A stretch of 64,000 bases of DNA. Source: Methylohalomonas sp034521715 (GTDB lineage Bacteria; Pseudomonadota; Gammaproteobacteria; Methylohalomonadales; Methylohalomonadaceae). A model generated the notes under the pieces. The model was not told where the DNA came from. It saw only the letters and a list, made by a program, of their open reading frames with translations, and did no database searches. A program made the position numbers and the translations under genes. This document shows positions 1-12,697 of the stretch, one piece after another. Each line of letters opens with the position of its first letter. The stretch's first letter is position 1. The DNA is taken from the NCBI GenBank assembly GCA_034521715.1, contig JAXHLY010000004.1, positions 434,001 through 498,000 on the forward strand, written 5' to 3'.

Positions 1-3000
1 CGGAATGAAATCATCGCCAAGGTCGTCACCCAGATCATCGCCCTCACTGGGCCCGGTCAGGAAGGCCGTCAGCTCCTCCTTATACCCCATGAACTCCCTG
101 AGCTCCGCCTGGTAATCCGCCAGCAGCTGCTCCAGCTCCTCGCGCATTGCCGGGTCGGCGGTTTCGGCAATGCGTTTCTCCAACTCCCCGATACGGGCTT
201 CCAGTCCCTCGATCAGCGTGTCCAGTTCCTCGGGCGTGACATTCGGGGCACAGCCCTCGATTTCCTCGCACTGCGCCAGCGCCAGGGCAATACCCTCGCC
301 GATGACACCAAAGAGTGACAGCTCTTCCTCGAACAGCCCGGTATCGATGAACGAGATATCTTCCAGTGCAAACAGTTGCAGGGCCGGGTTGAAGAAGTTG
401 ACCACACTGGCAACAACGTTCAAGCCAAGGATATTGATGAAATTGAATGTCTGATTGGTGGGTTCGATACCAAATGCATTCGATAACTGATTTGGCGTCG
501 AAGTATCCTGCTGAGCCTGGCTGACCGCCAGCTGGAAATCACCGCCGCCGAAATCGAGTGTCAGGTTATCCGAATTCTGGATACCGCCGGCGGCGATAAT
601 GAGACCGCTGTCGGCATTGACCGTTATCGGCTGATTGGAATGGATGTTTCCGTCGCCGGCTCCGCCGTTGATCGGTCCGCAGGATGCACAATCCGTCCCG
701 GTGGCAACGAAATTCATCTGCCCGCCGATGTTCATTGTCGGAGCATCGAGGTCGATCTGGCCGCCGAGCAGGACGATGTCACCGCCGGTGGTAATCACGT
801 CATTGACGGTCAGGATATCCGTGTTGATTGTGACGCTCTGGTTGTTGAGCGGTGTTGTTGCCGGGTCGACAACACCACCGATAAACAGCGGTCCGGTCAG
901 ACCGGCCAGATTCGGCAACACGAGGTCGCCACCGCCGACGGTCATATCCCCGCCGGGACCGCCGGCCGGTTCACCGATAGTCAAAGAACCATTGCCTGTC
1001 ACCGCACCGGTCGTCAACGTCGCACCGGTAGTGTAATCCCAAGTATTGCGCGTGCCCCTCAGGTTGACCGTGCCGTTGTAGGAACCGTCAGCGGTTAAGG
1101 TGTTGTTGCCGCCACTGCCGCTGCGGACGGTATTGAAACCATCAAAAGGTATGGTATTCAGGGTACCGCCACTGGCCGAGTTCAGATCCCAGTCGCTCGC
1201 ACTACCGCTATCACCAACCAGCGTACTGTTGCCACCATTACCGGTAAGGTCCTCTATTCGGGTGAAGTTACCGTTCAGGGTCAGCGTAACATTACCCGTG
1301 GCGCCAGAAGCATCCAGTGTATCGCCGCCTGCATGGCCGCCCCCATCCATAAAGCCGGCTCTGCCACCGCCAGTAAGGAAGAACTCATCATCACCGTCAT
1401 TACCGAATGCTGTCCCGTTCAGGGTACCGGCGGTAAAGTTGAAATCATCATCACCATCATTGCCGCTGAGATTACCGGTGTGACTGGCTGATGCATTGAA
1501 TACATCGTCTGCGGTACCACCGGTCAGGTTTTCAACGCCCGTATAGTTCTTCGCTACCCCATCATCAACGTTACCGGAGCCGTTACCGGTGATATTGAAG
1601 GTCGTGGCATTGTTGGAGGCAACGATTTCATCGGTACCACTGCCACCAGCCATATTGGTTATAGCCAGATTGTCCGTCAACAGGTTAAAGGTGTCACTTC
1701 CTGCGTCACCACTGGCCGTGCCATTCAGATCGGCGTCGAAATTGAATATATCGGCACCGTCGGCCGCGTTGAGATTACCGGTATGCGCGGCGGTGATATT
1801 AAACCTGTCCACATCGGCATTGCCAATGAAGTTTTCGAACACCGAGAAGTTCAGTACATTGCCCGGATCGTCCGTATAGGTATTCGTGCCGTCTATATCC
1901 CAGTCGGCTTCCGTATTGTAACCCGTCAGGCTGTTGGTCTGCCCCGCCGCTCCGGTTACCGTATTGATATTGGAAAAGCCGGTGCCCGCGCCGCTGCCGT
2001 CAAAGCCGTCGCCGTCGGCTCCGGTCAGGCTCACGGCCATATTCGCTCCAAAAGCGCTCCAGTCCAGGACATCGCCCGCCGCGGTTGCGTTGGTGCCGCC
2101 GTTTATGCCCGCCGCTACCGTGATGCCCGCCGCTATATTAAAGGTATCGTCGTCCGCACCACCGGTCAGTACGTTACCCCCTGTCTGATTGACATTGATG
2201 TGGAAAATATCATCACCGGCATCACCGGCAATCGGGCCGGGAACATTCGCATCCAGGTTAAAGGTGTCCACTCCGTCACCACCGCTAATCATGCCGGTAA
2301 TGCTTTCCGTCAGATTGAAAACATCATCGCCGCCGGCGCCATGCAAGTCGCCGCTCCAGTCCACGCCGGGGTCAAAATCGAAAATGTCGTTGCCCGTGTC
2401 GGTCTCTACGCCGGGCATGGTTAGAAAGGCCTCGGTGCCGTCGATACGCGAGATGTCGGTGAGCGTGGTTATATCGGTGGCATTGTTACCCACATCCAGA
2501 CTTACATCCCCATCAGCGGTAATCAGGAAGCGATCCACGCCGGCGCTGCCGACCAGAATATTTTCACCAAGCCCTCCGGTAATACCGTTGGTAATGAACC
2601 CATCCGACTGGAAGATGTATGTATCATCTGCAGTGCCGCCGATAATCGTGAACCCTGCAAAAGCGTTATCCGCAACATTACTAAGCGAATCACCGAACGT
2701 ACCCTGGTTCGTATCGGTGACATCCCACCAGGTGTCCGCATTGGGACCGATAATCGTACCCAGATTATTGCCCACGAGACTGTTGATATTGTCAAAGCCA
2801 GTACCAAGCAGATCCAGGTTGAACCCGTCATCGGTCGGACCATCTTCTATAGTGCCGCTGGATCCATCAACGGTTCCGCCGCCAGTATCAATGGTCACGA
2901 GCTGTTCCAGAACCGAAGCCGAAAAATCAATTTCATCGTTACCGTTACCCGGGTCAACGCCCAGTCCACCATCCACAAAGCCGGTGATACGCGCACTGTT

Positions 3001-6000
3001 GGCAAAGACGAACCTGTCATCATCAGCACCACCATCTACATCACCATCCAGCACGGTGGTCAGGGTAAAGTTGAATTCATCCTCGCCTGCACCACCGGCC
3101 AGATCACCGGTGTGATTGACGTCGACATTGAAAGTGTCTTTGCCGTCACGACCGGTCAGGTGAGTGAAGCTGTCCCAGTCAATATCTTGGCCGGTAACAT
3201 CGTCGGTATAGGTGCCGTCCTGGCCGCCGTCGAACGCCCAGGTGGCATCAATGCCATCGATACCGTTGATACTGTTCGTTTCGTCGCTGTCGGCAATCAC
3301 GACATCTATATTGCTGAATGCATTGACGCCGGGTGCATCACCGTTGAACCCATCCGTACCGCCGATCCCATTCAGGTTGACCGTAATCGGCGCATCGTAT
3401 CCGGACCAGTCCAGCGTGTCGCTGCCGCCGCGGCTGTCGATGGTGCCGCTGATATCGGGATTATCCGTATTGACCGCGAATACGAAACTGTCGTCCTGGG
3501 TCGCAGCGCCGGTCAGGTTGGCGAAATCGGTGAAATCGGCGGCAGTGCCACCGCCATTGATATTGTTGTTGGACAAAGTGCCGGTATCGCCACCGTCGAT
3601 CGTCCAATTACTCACGACATCCTGGGCGATCAGCGTGTCGTCGCCGTCATTGCCGCCGGTCAGATCGATACTGTTGGCCGTGAGCGAACTGCCGCCCAGA
3701 TCCAGGGAAGTGGTAGCCCCGTCACCACTGTCAACCCGCAGCGCAATCGTGCCTGTCGCGCCAACACTGATAGTCGTCGCCGCGGCCTGGACGGCAAGAC
3801 TGTCAGCCGCGGTCATGTTGATCGTACCGCCGTTCGCGGTGGTGACATCGGCATCGACGGCAATGTTGCCACGGGTGAGGGTTTCCACAGTCACAATGCC
3901 CATGCCGGTCGAGGATACGGTGTCCGCGAGCGTCAGCGTGTCGGCAGCGTCATCGCCGGTATTGCGTAGCGTGATGTCACCGGATGCGCTGACCGCGCCA
4001 TCGATGTCCAGCGTGGTATTGCCGGTCTGTTCAAGGGTGATGGTGCCGGTGCCCGTCGTCAGGCCGGTAACCGACACGGCATCGGTCGTGTCGTTGTCCA
4101 GATCGATATCGCCATTGGTGGTATCCGCACTGACGAATGCCGTCGCCAGTTCCAGCGGATTGGTGGCGCCGATGCCCTCGACAGCATTGAGGTCAACCGT
4201 ATTGCCGGTGATATCGGTTACACCGTCATTGCCGGCTGTAGCATCGTCGATGGTGCCATCCGCCGTGATCATGACCGTATCGTCAGTACTGTCGGCGGTA
4301 ATGCTGCCGATTTCGATATCCGCCGCCGTACCGCCACTGTTGCTGATCGTCACATCGCCGTCGGTGGTTGACACTGTGCTCAGCGCCAGTGCCTGATTGC
4401 CGGTCTGATCGTAATCAATCGTGCCACCTGCGCCGGCCGTCGTCATGCTCGCAACCTCGACGGCGGATGTAGCAGCGTTGTCCATATCAATGTCGCCTTC
4501 CGATGTATCGGCATTGAACAGCTCGACACCCGAAAGACTCAGGGCGACCGCGGCGCCGATGCCGGTGGTGGCGTCAATATCGATATCCTGGGCGGTAATG
4601 TGAGGGCCGGCGCCCTTGCCCTCGACAGCACCGTTATCGGTATCCAGGAAAACATCACCCACTGTGCCGGCATTGATGGAGGTGATTTCTATGTCACCGG
4701 TGGTAGTGTTGATGGTGACATCGTTCGCGTCATCATCGGTATTGGAGGTATCGATGCTCGAGACCGATACCGCGCCGCCGGCATCCAGTGTGAAGGACCC
4801 GTCGTTCGTGCTGAAGTTGACGTCCGTCAGACCGTCGGTTTCGTTGATATCCACGATGCCGGCAGCGGTGGTCGAGCCGAACAGTTCCGTCACCGCGGTC
4901 TCGATGCCGTCGGCCGCTCCGATGGCACCGTTGGCGGTCAGGGTGGCCCGGCCGCCGGCTCCAGTCTGCAAATCGGCACCGCCGGTATTGCCCGCATCAA
5001 GGATCGCGCCGGCCGTGCTTACGACATCAATGGCCGTGGCCCCGGTTGCCGCGGTAATCAGCTGGCCGATAGTGACGTCACCGACTCCGTTGATGTCGAT
5101 ATCGCCCGCACCGATGGCCTGCAGCACCGTTCCGTCCGCCATGGTCACCAGACCATCACCGGCGGCACCGGCATTAACCTGAATATCGCCGCTGGTCGTG
5201 GTCACGTCACCATCGGCACTGAACAGAACATCATTGGTGGCCGACGTCAGCGTCACCATGCCGGTTGCAGCGCCGACCGCATCATTGAGCACGAGATCGT
5301 CGCCATTACTGCCACCGTCGTCGCCGGCGACCAGGGCCACCGTACCGGCACCGTCGGTGCTGACTCCGCTTTGTCCTGCCATTACGGTAAGGGTGCCGTC
5401 CCCGGTACGGACATCGATGTTGCCGGCCGTGGTCGCGGCCTGGTTGATATCGAGTGCGCCACCCGCGACCACTTCAAAAATCTGAACATTGCCGCTGATG
5501 GTGCTCAGGGCATCCAGCGTGTCGATATTCGTTTCTATCGCATCGCCATCACCGATGCCAGTAGCCGCGCGCAGTGTCGCTGTAGCGCCGCTGATGTCGG
5601 CGGTGGCATCGGCACCGTTTTCACTAATGACGCCGCTATCATTACTCAGTCCCAGTCCGAAGTCATCGTCGGCAGTAATAGTCACATTGCCCGCGGTACT
5701 GACCGAAGTAATGGAAATGTCTTCGCTGGCGTTCAGGTCGACAAGACCATTGGTTGCCGCAATTGTACCGCCGGACTGGGTAATCGTGCCGCTGTTGGCA
5801 AAGCCGGCCTGGAGAGCGCCACCGCCGTTGTAATCAACACCCGCGTTCAGCGTGATGGTGCCGTTACCAGCGGCGATGATATCGCCCGCCGTCTGGGCGA
5901 TGTCGTCACCGGCATACAGCCCGATATTGCCGTCACCTCCATTGGTATCGATGTTGGCAGCCACGGTCAGATCGTCAGTATCGGCATTGCCTTCGGCGGC

Positions 6001-9000
6001 CAGTATGATGTCACCGCCGTCGTTGTTGACGACATCTTCATTCACTGTCAACGGGCTGGCCGCCCGAATTTCTATAATCCCGCCCGTATTATCGCCATTC
6101 GTATCGGTGATGGTCACACCGGATAAGCCGTTTACCATCGCGATCGTCAGCGCGCCGGTATTGAAGACCTCAAGATTGCCTTCCTCGGTTTCCGCGGCCA
6201 GATTGGTCACCGCTGTATTCAGCGCATTGATGCCGGTTTCAGCGTTCATGCGCAGATCAGAAGCTGCAATAACTTCGGTAGTCGCTGCATTATCGTTGAT
6301 ATTGCCGTCGACAGAATCCAGCGTTACGGTATTGGCGCCGGTATTGATGTCGGCAACCACGAGATTGTTCGTGGTCTGGGTGATGGTCACATTACCGGCA
6401 TCGGTGTTCGTACCGATGCTGTAGGTGGTATCACCATTATTCGCGCCGGTGTCGGTGACAATCACATTGTTGCTGCCGGTATCGGTCACTGTCAGGGCAG
6501 CTACATCCAGCGTCAGACCGTCCGCACCACTTACGGCGGCATCGCCAATAATCCCGTTTGAAGTCAGGGTGAGTGTACCGGTACTCCTGAAACCAAAGTC
6601 TGATCCGCCCGTCACAACATCATTGTCATTTATGGTGGAATCCGTGAGCAGTGTCAGGTCGCCCGGCGTGAACGCCGTCGCCATGTCGAGTATGATCCGG
6701 CCAGCATCGGCGGCACCGATGGTAATCGTGCCAGTAGCACTCAGAGCATTCAGCTCACCGTCGTCCAGATTGAGATCGGCTGTCAGGTCACTGTCATTAC
6801 CCAGATCGATGATCTTGCCTGTTCCGGGGTTGATGGTCAGGTTGCCGGCGGCAACGATCTGGGGATCAGTGTCATTATCCTGTATCACCAGATCGCCGAG
6901 GTTCAGGATAATGTCGCCGGCATCGGTGACCAGGCGAGTGCGGATAAGGGTGCCATCTTCCAGGGTCAGTGTTCCCAGCGCATTGATGGTGATGTCATCG
7001 GTCGTCGCCCTGATGTCGAAACTGCTGCCGTTGATGTCAGCTGTTACGTTGTTGCCGGCAGTAATCAGGATACCGGTCGCCTGTACGCCGTCGGTCAGGA
7101 ATATGTCGTTGCCCGTGATATCGAGTGCGCCGATGGTATCAGTGGTGCCGATGGCGGCGGCGGTTACATTGGCTGTATCGGCATCAACGGTCAGATCGAA
7201 ATCGCTGCCGCCGTCCTGAATCGCGCCCAGGTTAATAGACGCATCATTGGTGGCGGCATTGCTGGTGATCGTCACTATGCCGTCGTTGTCGGCACCGTCA
7301 TCGTCCAGGGTAATGGCGCCGCCGACACCGGAGAGATCGATCGAGCCAGCAACATTGCTGCTATCGCCGGCCGTGGAGATATCGCCGTTGAGGCTCATAT
7401 CGCCGGTAGTGGTGACCGAGAGACCGACACCGCCGTTGCCGGCACCATCACCAAGCGTGGCGTCGGCCAGCGTGAAAGTGTCGGCGGTGACATCCAGATA
7501 ATCGAGCTCATCCAGCGTAACAGCGCCCAGGTCAGCGGCGCCGTTACCGGCGTTCAGCGTCAGGCCGTCTTCCCAGGGCGTCACGCTCGCTACCGTGGCA
7601 CCGCCATCGATAGTGATCGCGCCGTGTGTATCACCGGGATCGCCGCTATCGGTTACAAGCGCTATGCTGCCTGTGCCCGCCCCCGCAGCCTCCAGATCGA
7701 TGCTGCCGGTCGCACTGATATCAATGCTGCCAGTACCGGTGCCCACAGCAGCCCCGGCGGTACTCAGATCGCCGTTGAGTTCGACATCATCCGCGGTAAT
7801 ATCGATGTTGCCTGTGGTTGTAATGGACTGCAGATCGGCCAGCGTGGCGCTGGTAATAGTGAAACTGCCCAGATAATTTGCATCGCCGGCATTCGACTGC
7901 AGGAGCACGTTGCCTGCTCCTGCAACCAGATCGAGGTTACTGTTATTACCGGTATCCTCGATGGCACCGGTCACGGTGATATTATTACCGCCGCCGCTGG
8001 TCAGGGTGAGGGCACCGCTCGAATCGAGATCGACGCTACCATCAAGGTCGATTGCGCCGGTGCCGCTGGTATAGGTCGTCCCGTTGAGGTCGATATTGCC
8101 ACCGGTAATGTCGATGGCATCGTTCACGACGATGTCCGCGACGTCGACCGTATCAGTATTCGCCACGATGGTCAGTGCAGAGTTGTTTCCTGTATCAGAG
8201 ACATTGCCGGTAATCTCGATACTGCCATCCGCTCCGGCATTATCGGCATCACTGTCAAGCGTGACGGGCGTGGTGCCGGTGAGATCCACGGCGCCGTCGA
8301 ACAACAGGTTACCGTCGTTGCTCTCGTAGGTATCGCCGGCCAATTCGATGGTCGTGGCCGTGTAGTTCTGCGTATTGGTCGTACTGGCGTTATTGACCGT
8401 AATCGTCGTGGTATCGCCATCGCCGACATCGAGCGTTGCCAGGTTGCTTATCGCGCCATCGACCTGGATGCTGCTGCCTAACAGATCGAGATTCTCGGTA
8501 TTGGCAACGCCGGTGATGGTGCTGTCGAAAGTCAGCGCGCTCGGCGTGGTTGTGCCGGCTTCCACCACCACATTGGCGCCCGAGACCGTGACGGCCGAAT
8601 GGAAATCGATTGTCCCCTGTACTGTCATCAGGTTTCCTGCCAGATCGGTCGCACCAGTAATGTCGACCGCATTCTGGAGCGCGGTGCCGTTCGCGGCGAC
8701 CATGACGCCACTGGCACCGTTCAGCGTCAGTGTGCCGAAGTCGTCGGTATTGGCCGCCGTGGTGTCTTCGATCGTGATCGCGCCCGTGCCGAGCGTACTG
8801 ACCGACAGGCTGTCGGCGCTAATCTGTCCTAGTTCAGTGTCAGACAGATGCAGTCCGACACCCGCATTGCCCAGGAAAACATCGGTATCTGTTTCAGCCG
8901 TGACATCGAAGGCGCCGACATTGAACGCGGCAGTGATATCCAGGTCGCCGGCACTGTTTATAGTGACATCGCCCAGAGCCTGACCGCCGCCGACAACGTC

Positions 9001-12000
9001 ACTGAACGTAATGCTGCCACTGCCAGCCGTGAGGATCAGATCCTCTACTCCAGCAGATATTGCATCAACCGCGCCATCGAACTGGATATCTGCACCAGTA
9101 CCTGCATCCGTGGATAGCGTGATGTTATCGGCTACCGTGAGTGTGCCACCGAGGGAAAGGGCCGAATCTGTGGTGCTGACATCACTGGCCAGCGAGGCAT
9201 CGCCGGTGGTCGAGAAACCGCCCGCTGCGTTGATGCTGCCGGTAGCGTTCTTGGTGAACAAGCTGCTGTTGGTAACACTCAGCGTGCCCGCGGTCGTCGT
9301 GAAGCCGTCGAGTACATCAAAATCCGTACCACGCAATGTCGCCGAATCGACACTGACCGCGCCGTTGAAGGTGGTTGTCCCGGTAGCGGGATTCGTCTGT
9401 GTCAGCGCACCGGTGAGATCGATCGCGCCGAATGAAGCCGCCGCCGAATCTGTGATCGTCAGTGCTGTCAGGCCGGCTGCATCGGCCACGCCGCCGGCCC
9501 CGGCAACCGCGTTCAGCGTAATGGCGCCGGTACCGGCATTCAGAGTCAAGGTTTCGTCGCCGGCCGTGGCATTGCCATTGATGCTGCCGGTTACATCGAT
9601 ATCACCATCCGCGGCGCCAGTGGATACGGTAATGTCGAGATCATTACCCAGTGTAACGTCACCACTGTATAAAAGATTGTTACCACTACTGGTGACATTG
9701 TTATTGATGCGGATTTCATTGTTGGCAACAAACTGTACGGTACCGGCCACGTTACTATTAATCGTAAACGCACCGCCATCGCCCAGCGTAACGAGATCGT
9801 TGGTAATTGTCGTGCCACCGCCGACAGTGCCCCCGGTTCCGGCCGTCGTCGCTTCTCCCAGTATCAGATCGCCGGTGGTACGCAGGTTATTCAGCGAGGC
9901 AGCACTGAGATTGCCGCCGGCGACATTGAAGCCGCCGGCATCATTGTCGGTTTCGATCGCAGATATAGTACCGCTCCCTGCATTGACCACAGCGTTAACA
10001 GCGTGAGTATCTGCAATCAGTGCAATGGATTGATTATTAGTTGTAATCTGACCATTAATAGTCAGGGCACCTTCATCATCAATACCACCGGATGCAAGCC
10101 CTCCTGTATGTGGTGAATCGGCTTCCAGATGAATGCGTCCGGTTCCGGAACTTTCCAGGTTACCGCTGACGGTAATGTCACCGCTGGCCTGCACGACGAT
10201 ATCGCCGCTCAGCAGTGGAAATGCTGCTGAGCGTAATATTGGCTTCTTGCTGCGTTGAGTGCTGGCCACCGAGGTAACACCTGATTGCAACTAGAACATT
10301 ACCGGCGCCCTGTGCCTGTATCACGAGCAGCAAGATGATCGCTGCCGGTCGAAACCACCGGTTGCAGGCAGATCGCTCGAGCCGGTTTCGCCGATCAGTA
10401 TCGGCATTACGCGTTCTCGGATAGTCAGACTGACGCCGCCACTGGCAACAGCAGCTAATCGCCCACTGGCTTCGCCTACCAGATTACCACTGGCGATATA
10501 GGTAAATTCATTGACATCTACATTGATACTGTTAGTTGCCTGCAAGACAATATCGGCCATCTGGTCTTCAATGTGCCTCGATTTCAGGTGACGTATGACT
10601 TCGTGGCGTGGAGCATCTATCAAACAGACACAGTCGGCGGCATCATCGTCTGTACCGGGACCTCCGACTTGCCATTCGGCGGCACCGTCACCAGTGCCAC
10701 CTATTATCGTTAGCGTTGCCGGATCCAGCAGCAAGGTGCCGCGTCTCGCCGATTGGGTGCAAGCAGTGTCGACGAAACCGGAGAAATTCAGGCTTTGCTT
10801 GCCTGAGACCTCGACAAAGCCGCCGTCGACCACCCTCGTTCACCGCCGCGGGCTGATACAGAACCGTAAAAGTTCGTGGTGTCATCCGCCCAGACAATGA
10901 CTTTTCCGCCATCGCCATCTGTTATGGCATCAGCCTTGATGGTGGCGTCGCTACCGACATAGGTCCGGCTGGCGTCCTGATGCGTAGACGTTCCTGATAT
11001 CGCTCCGGGACAGGCTTACCCTGGAAATCACCACCGATCAGAACCTCGCCGCCGCCGAGTTCGCCGGAGACGTCGATTGTGCTGGCATCGAGCAGCGCGA
11101 CCTTGTCGCCGAGGACGTGGACAGATCCGCCTTTACCGCCCTCACCCTGACCCTCTCCCAGGGGGAGAGGGGAAGAGGAGTCGTCCTCATCGCCCTCTCC
11201 CTGGCCCTCTCCCACAGGGAGAGGGGACGATGTAGCCGACATCACGGCATCGCCGCTGATGATGTTGGTGTCTTCGGCAACGAGTTTGATGGTGCCGCCG
11301 TCGCCGCCGGTGGAGTCTGCTTTGATCACACCCTGCTGTTCGATGGTGTCGCCGGTGATCTCGACCGTGCCGCCGTCGCTTGTTGCATCACCGGCCGAGG
11401 CGTCGAGGGTGCCGGTGTTGATCACCGAGGACTGACTGCCGCCGGTACCGGCCAGGACGATCTTGCCGCCCTGGTTTTCAATACGACCGGCGCGGATGAC
11501 ACCTTCGTTGTTGACAACATGACTGAAGACATTTTGCGCCGCCCTGCCCGACAGGATCACCGTGCCGCCGTCGGCACTGATTTCACCGGTATTGCTGATG
11601 GCGCTGTCGACGCCCTCGGCGTTTTCGATGACCTCTTTATCAATGGCAAACCGGACCAGGCCATCGCCATCGAAATCCATGGTGACCTGGTCACCGGCAA
11701 CCAGGTTGACCTGGCCGGCACTGGCAATAATCAGCCCTTCATTGCGAACACTGCCACCAATGAGATTGATCGAACCGCCGGTCGCCGCCTGCAGCAGGCC
11801 CTGGTTGATCACCGCGCCGGCCGACTGTCCTTCGGGGGCCCGGAATTTCATCCGGCCGTTCATGAAATCCTCGACGCTGACGTCGTGGCCGGCGGCGGTG
11901 AGCGCGCCGACATTGACGCTGGCGGTGGGACTGAAAAAGATGCCGTTGGGGTTGACCAGGGTGACGCGGCCGTTGGCATTAATGGCGCCGTGGATCTGGC

Positions 12001-12364
12001 TGGGGTTCTGGTCGTAGATGCGGTTCAGCGCATGGGCGGTACTGGAAGGCTGTCTGTAATTGACGGTTTCGTTCTTGTTGAGGTTATAACTGTTCCAGTC
12101 AATCGCCATGTTGTGCGATTGCTGCTGGATATTGGTGGTATTGGCGTCGGGCTTGTTGATATTGCCCTCGCCGCCGACAACCTTGCCGCCCTCGGGGCCG
12201 GCGAGTGAGGTAGTCGTGCCCAGCACGAACAGCAAACCGGCGGGAATACAGGCCGCACGGATACCGGCGGCGAGGGGCCGGAGGCGCGGCACGGGCGACA
12301 GCAAGACACGCGCAGTCGAATCACTCGCAGAGGTGTTACGTGTGAGTCCGGGCCTAGATGTCAT
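1..12364 (-). CDS. Giant TPS exoprotein (filamentous-haemagglutinin-like adhesin, TpsA); 3' end off window, frameshifted
   Basis: Large surface-exposed or secreted beta-helical adhesin exported by the TpsB protein encoded just upstream. The N-terminus has a long n-region and a hydrophobic stretch ending near residue 55, then a haemagglutination-activity (TPS) domain with the motifs NPSQIHG and NPNGIFF. After that come thousands of residues of short Gly/Asn/Thr/Asp-rich beta-strand repeats, an RTX-like Asp/Gly section, and near the left edge an acidic heptad-like stretch (LEARIGELEKRIAETAD). Minus-strand reading is open in one frame from about position 10285 to position 1, so more than 3,400 residues lie there and the C-terminus is not visible. 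The frame changes at about 10985-11010, 10815-10860 and 10285-10330; a TAA at 10922-10924 and a TGA at 10321-10323 interrupt it. These may be sequence errors or decay. Function as adhesin is inferred from the family; a C-terminal toxin (CdiA type) cannot be excluded. Confidence 0.85.
1330..3540 (-). repeat. RTX-like Gly/Asp-rich repeat section inside the exoprotein
   Basis: Translated on the minus strand, this stretch contains many copies of a motif resembling GGxGxDxFxh: GGAGEDEFNF, GGADDDRFVF, GGDGVDTFNL, GDAGDDIFHI, GGADDDTFNI, GNDGDDEFFL. They recur at irregular spacing and are separated by beta-strand-like text. They resemble calcium-binding nonapeptide repeats of RTX proteins, but the spacing is looser than nine residues, so calcium binding is only an inference. 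The DNA is also internally repetitive (ccggt/caccg-rich words). Confidence 0.6.
11139..11227. repeat. Two REP-type palindromes inserted in frame in the TPS exoprotein gene
   Basis: Two inverted repeats of the form CCCTCTCCC-(short loop)-GGGAGAGGG lie about 50 bp apart (11151-11171 and 11205-11226). Read in the exoprotein frame they add two near-identical peptides, SSPLPVGEGQGEG and SSPLPLGEGQGEG, separated by an acidic spacer. The peptide is unlike its beta-helical surroundings, consistent with insertion of a dispersed palindrome whose length kept the frame open. Confidence 0.75.
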
Positions 12365-12697
12365 CCGGTTGTCCGCCCCCTGAGCGAATTGTTATTGGTC
12401 TATTGCTGAACAAGCGTACCAGAACAGGTATGAATTACAGCCCTCATCCCGGCCTTCTCCGGCGGAAAAAGACAGTAAAACCTGGATAACTTGTTCATTA
12501 TTCATTCATTACTGGATTGCTTCGTCACACCGTTCCGCGCAATGACGGCGACTTTATTCTCGTCTGACCGGGTGGCCCGGCAGGCAATCCAGAAAACCCC
12601 AACTTCTTCTTAGCAGTATTTATCGTTCAATAACGTGAACCAGCTCACATTATAAGTGTATACCTTTTTATATAGGGCCGGTCCCTTTTGCCGCGCC
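12365..12697. other. Intergenic region between tpsB and tpsA
   Basis: No gene seen. It holds a piece of dispersed repeat around 12500-12550 (ggattgcttcgtcac ... cgcaatgacgg), of the same style as copies near 31.86 kb and 39.4 kb, and an AT-richer stretch at 12600-12665. The length leaves room for a separate tpsA promoter, but no convincing -35/-10 pair was found. Confidence 0.5.

Noticed and set aside
1..600. CdiA-type contact-dependent toxin C-terminus
   Set aside because: No VENN-like boundary or toxin domain is visible, and the true C-terminus is outside the window, so the call cannot be made.
635..10006. Many long plus-strand readings opposite the giant exoprotein
   Set aside because: They have low-complexity Pro/Ser/Val/Arg content and shift between frames, while the minus strand reads one coherent beta-helical protein. 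They are antisense shadows of a repetitive, GC-rich gene.
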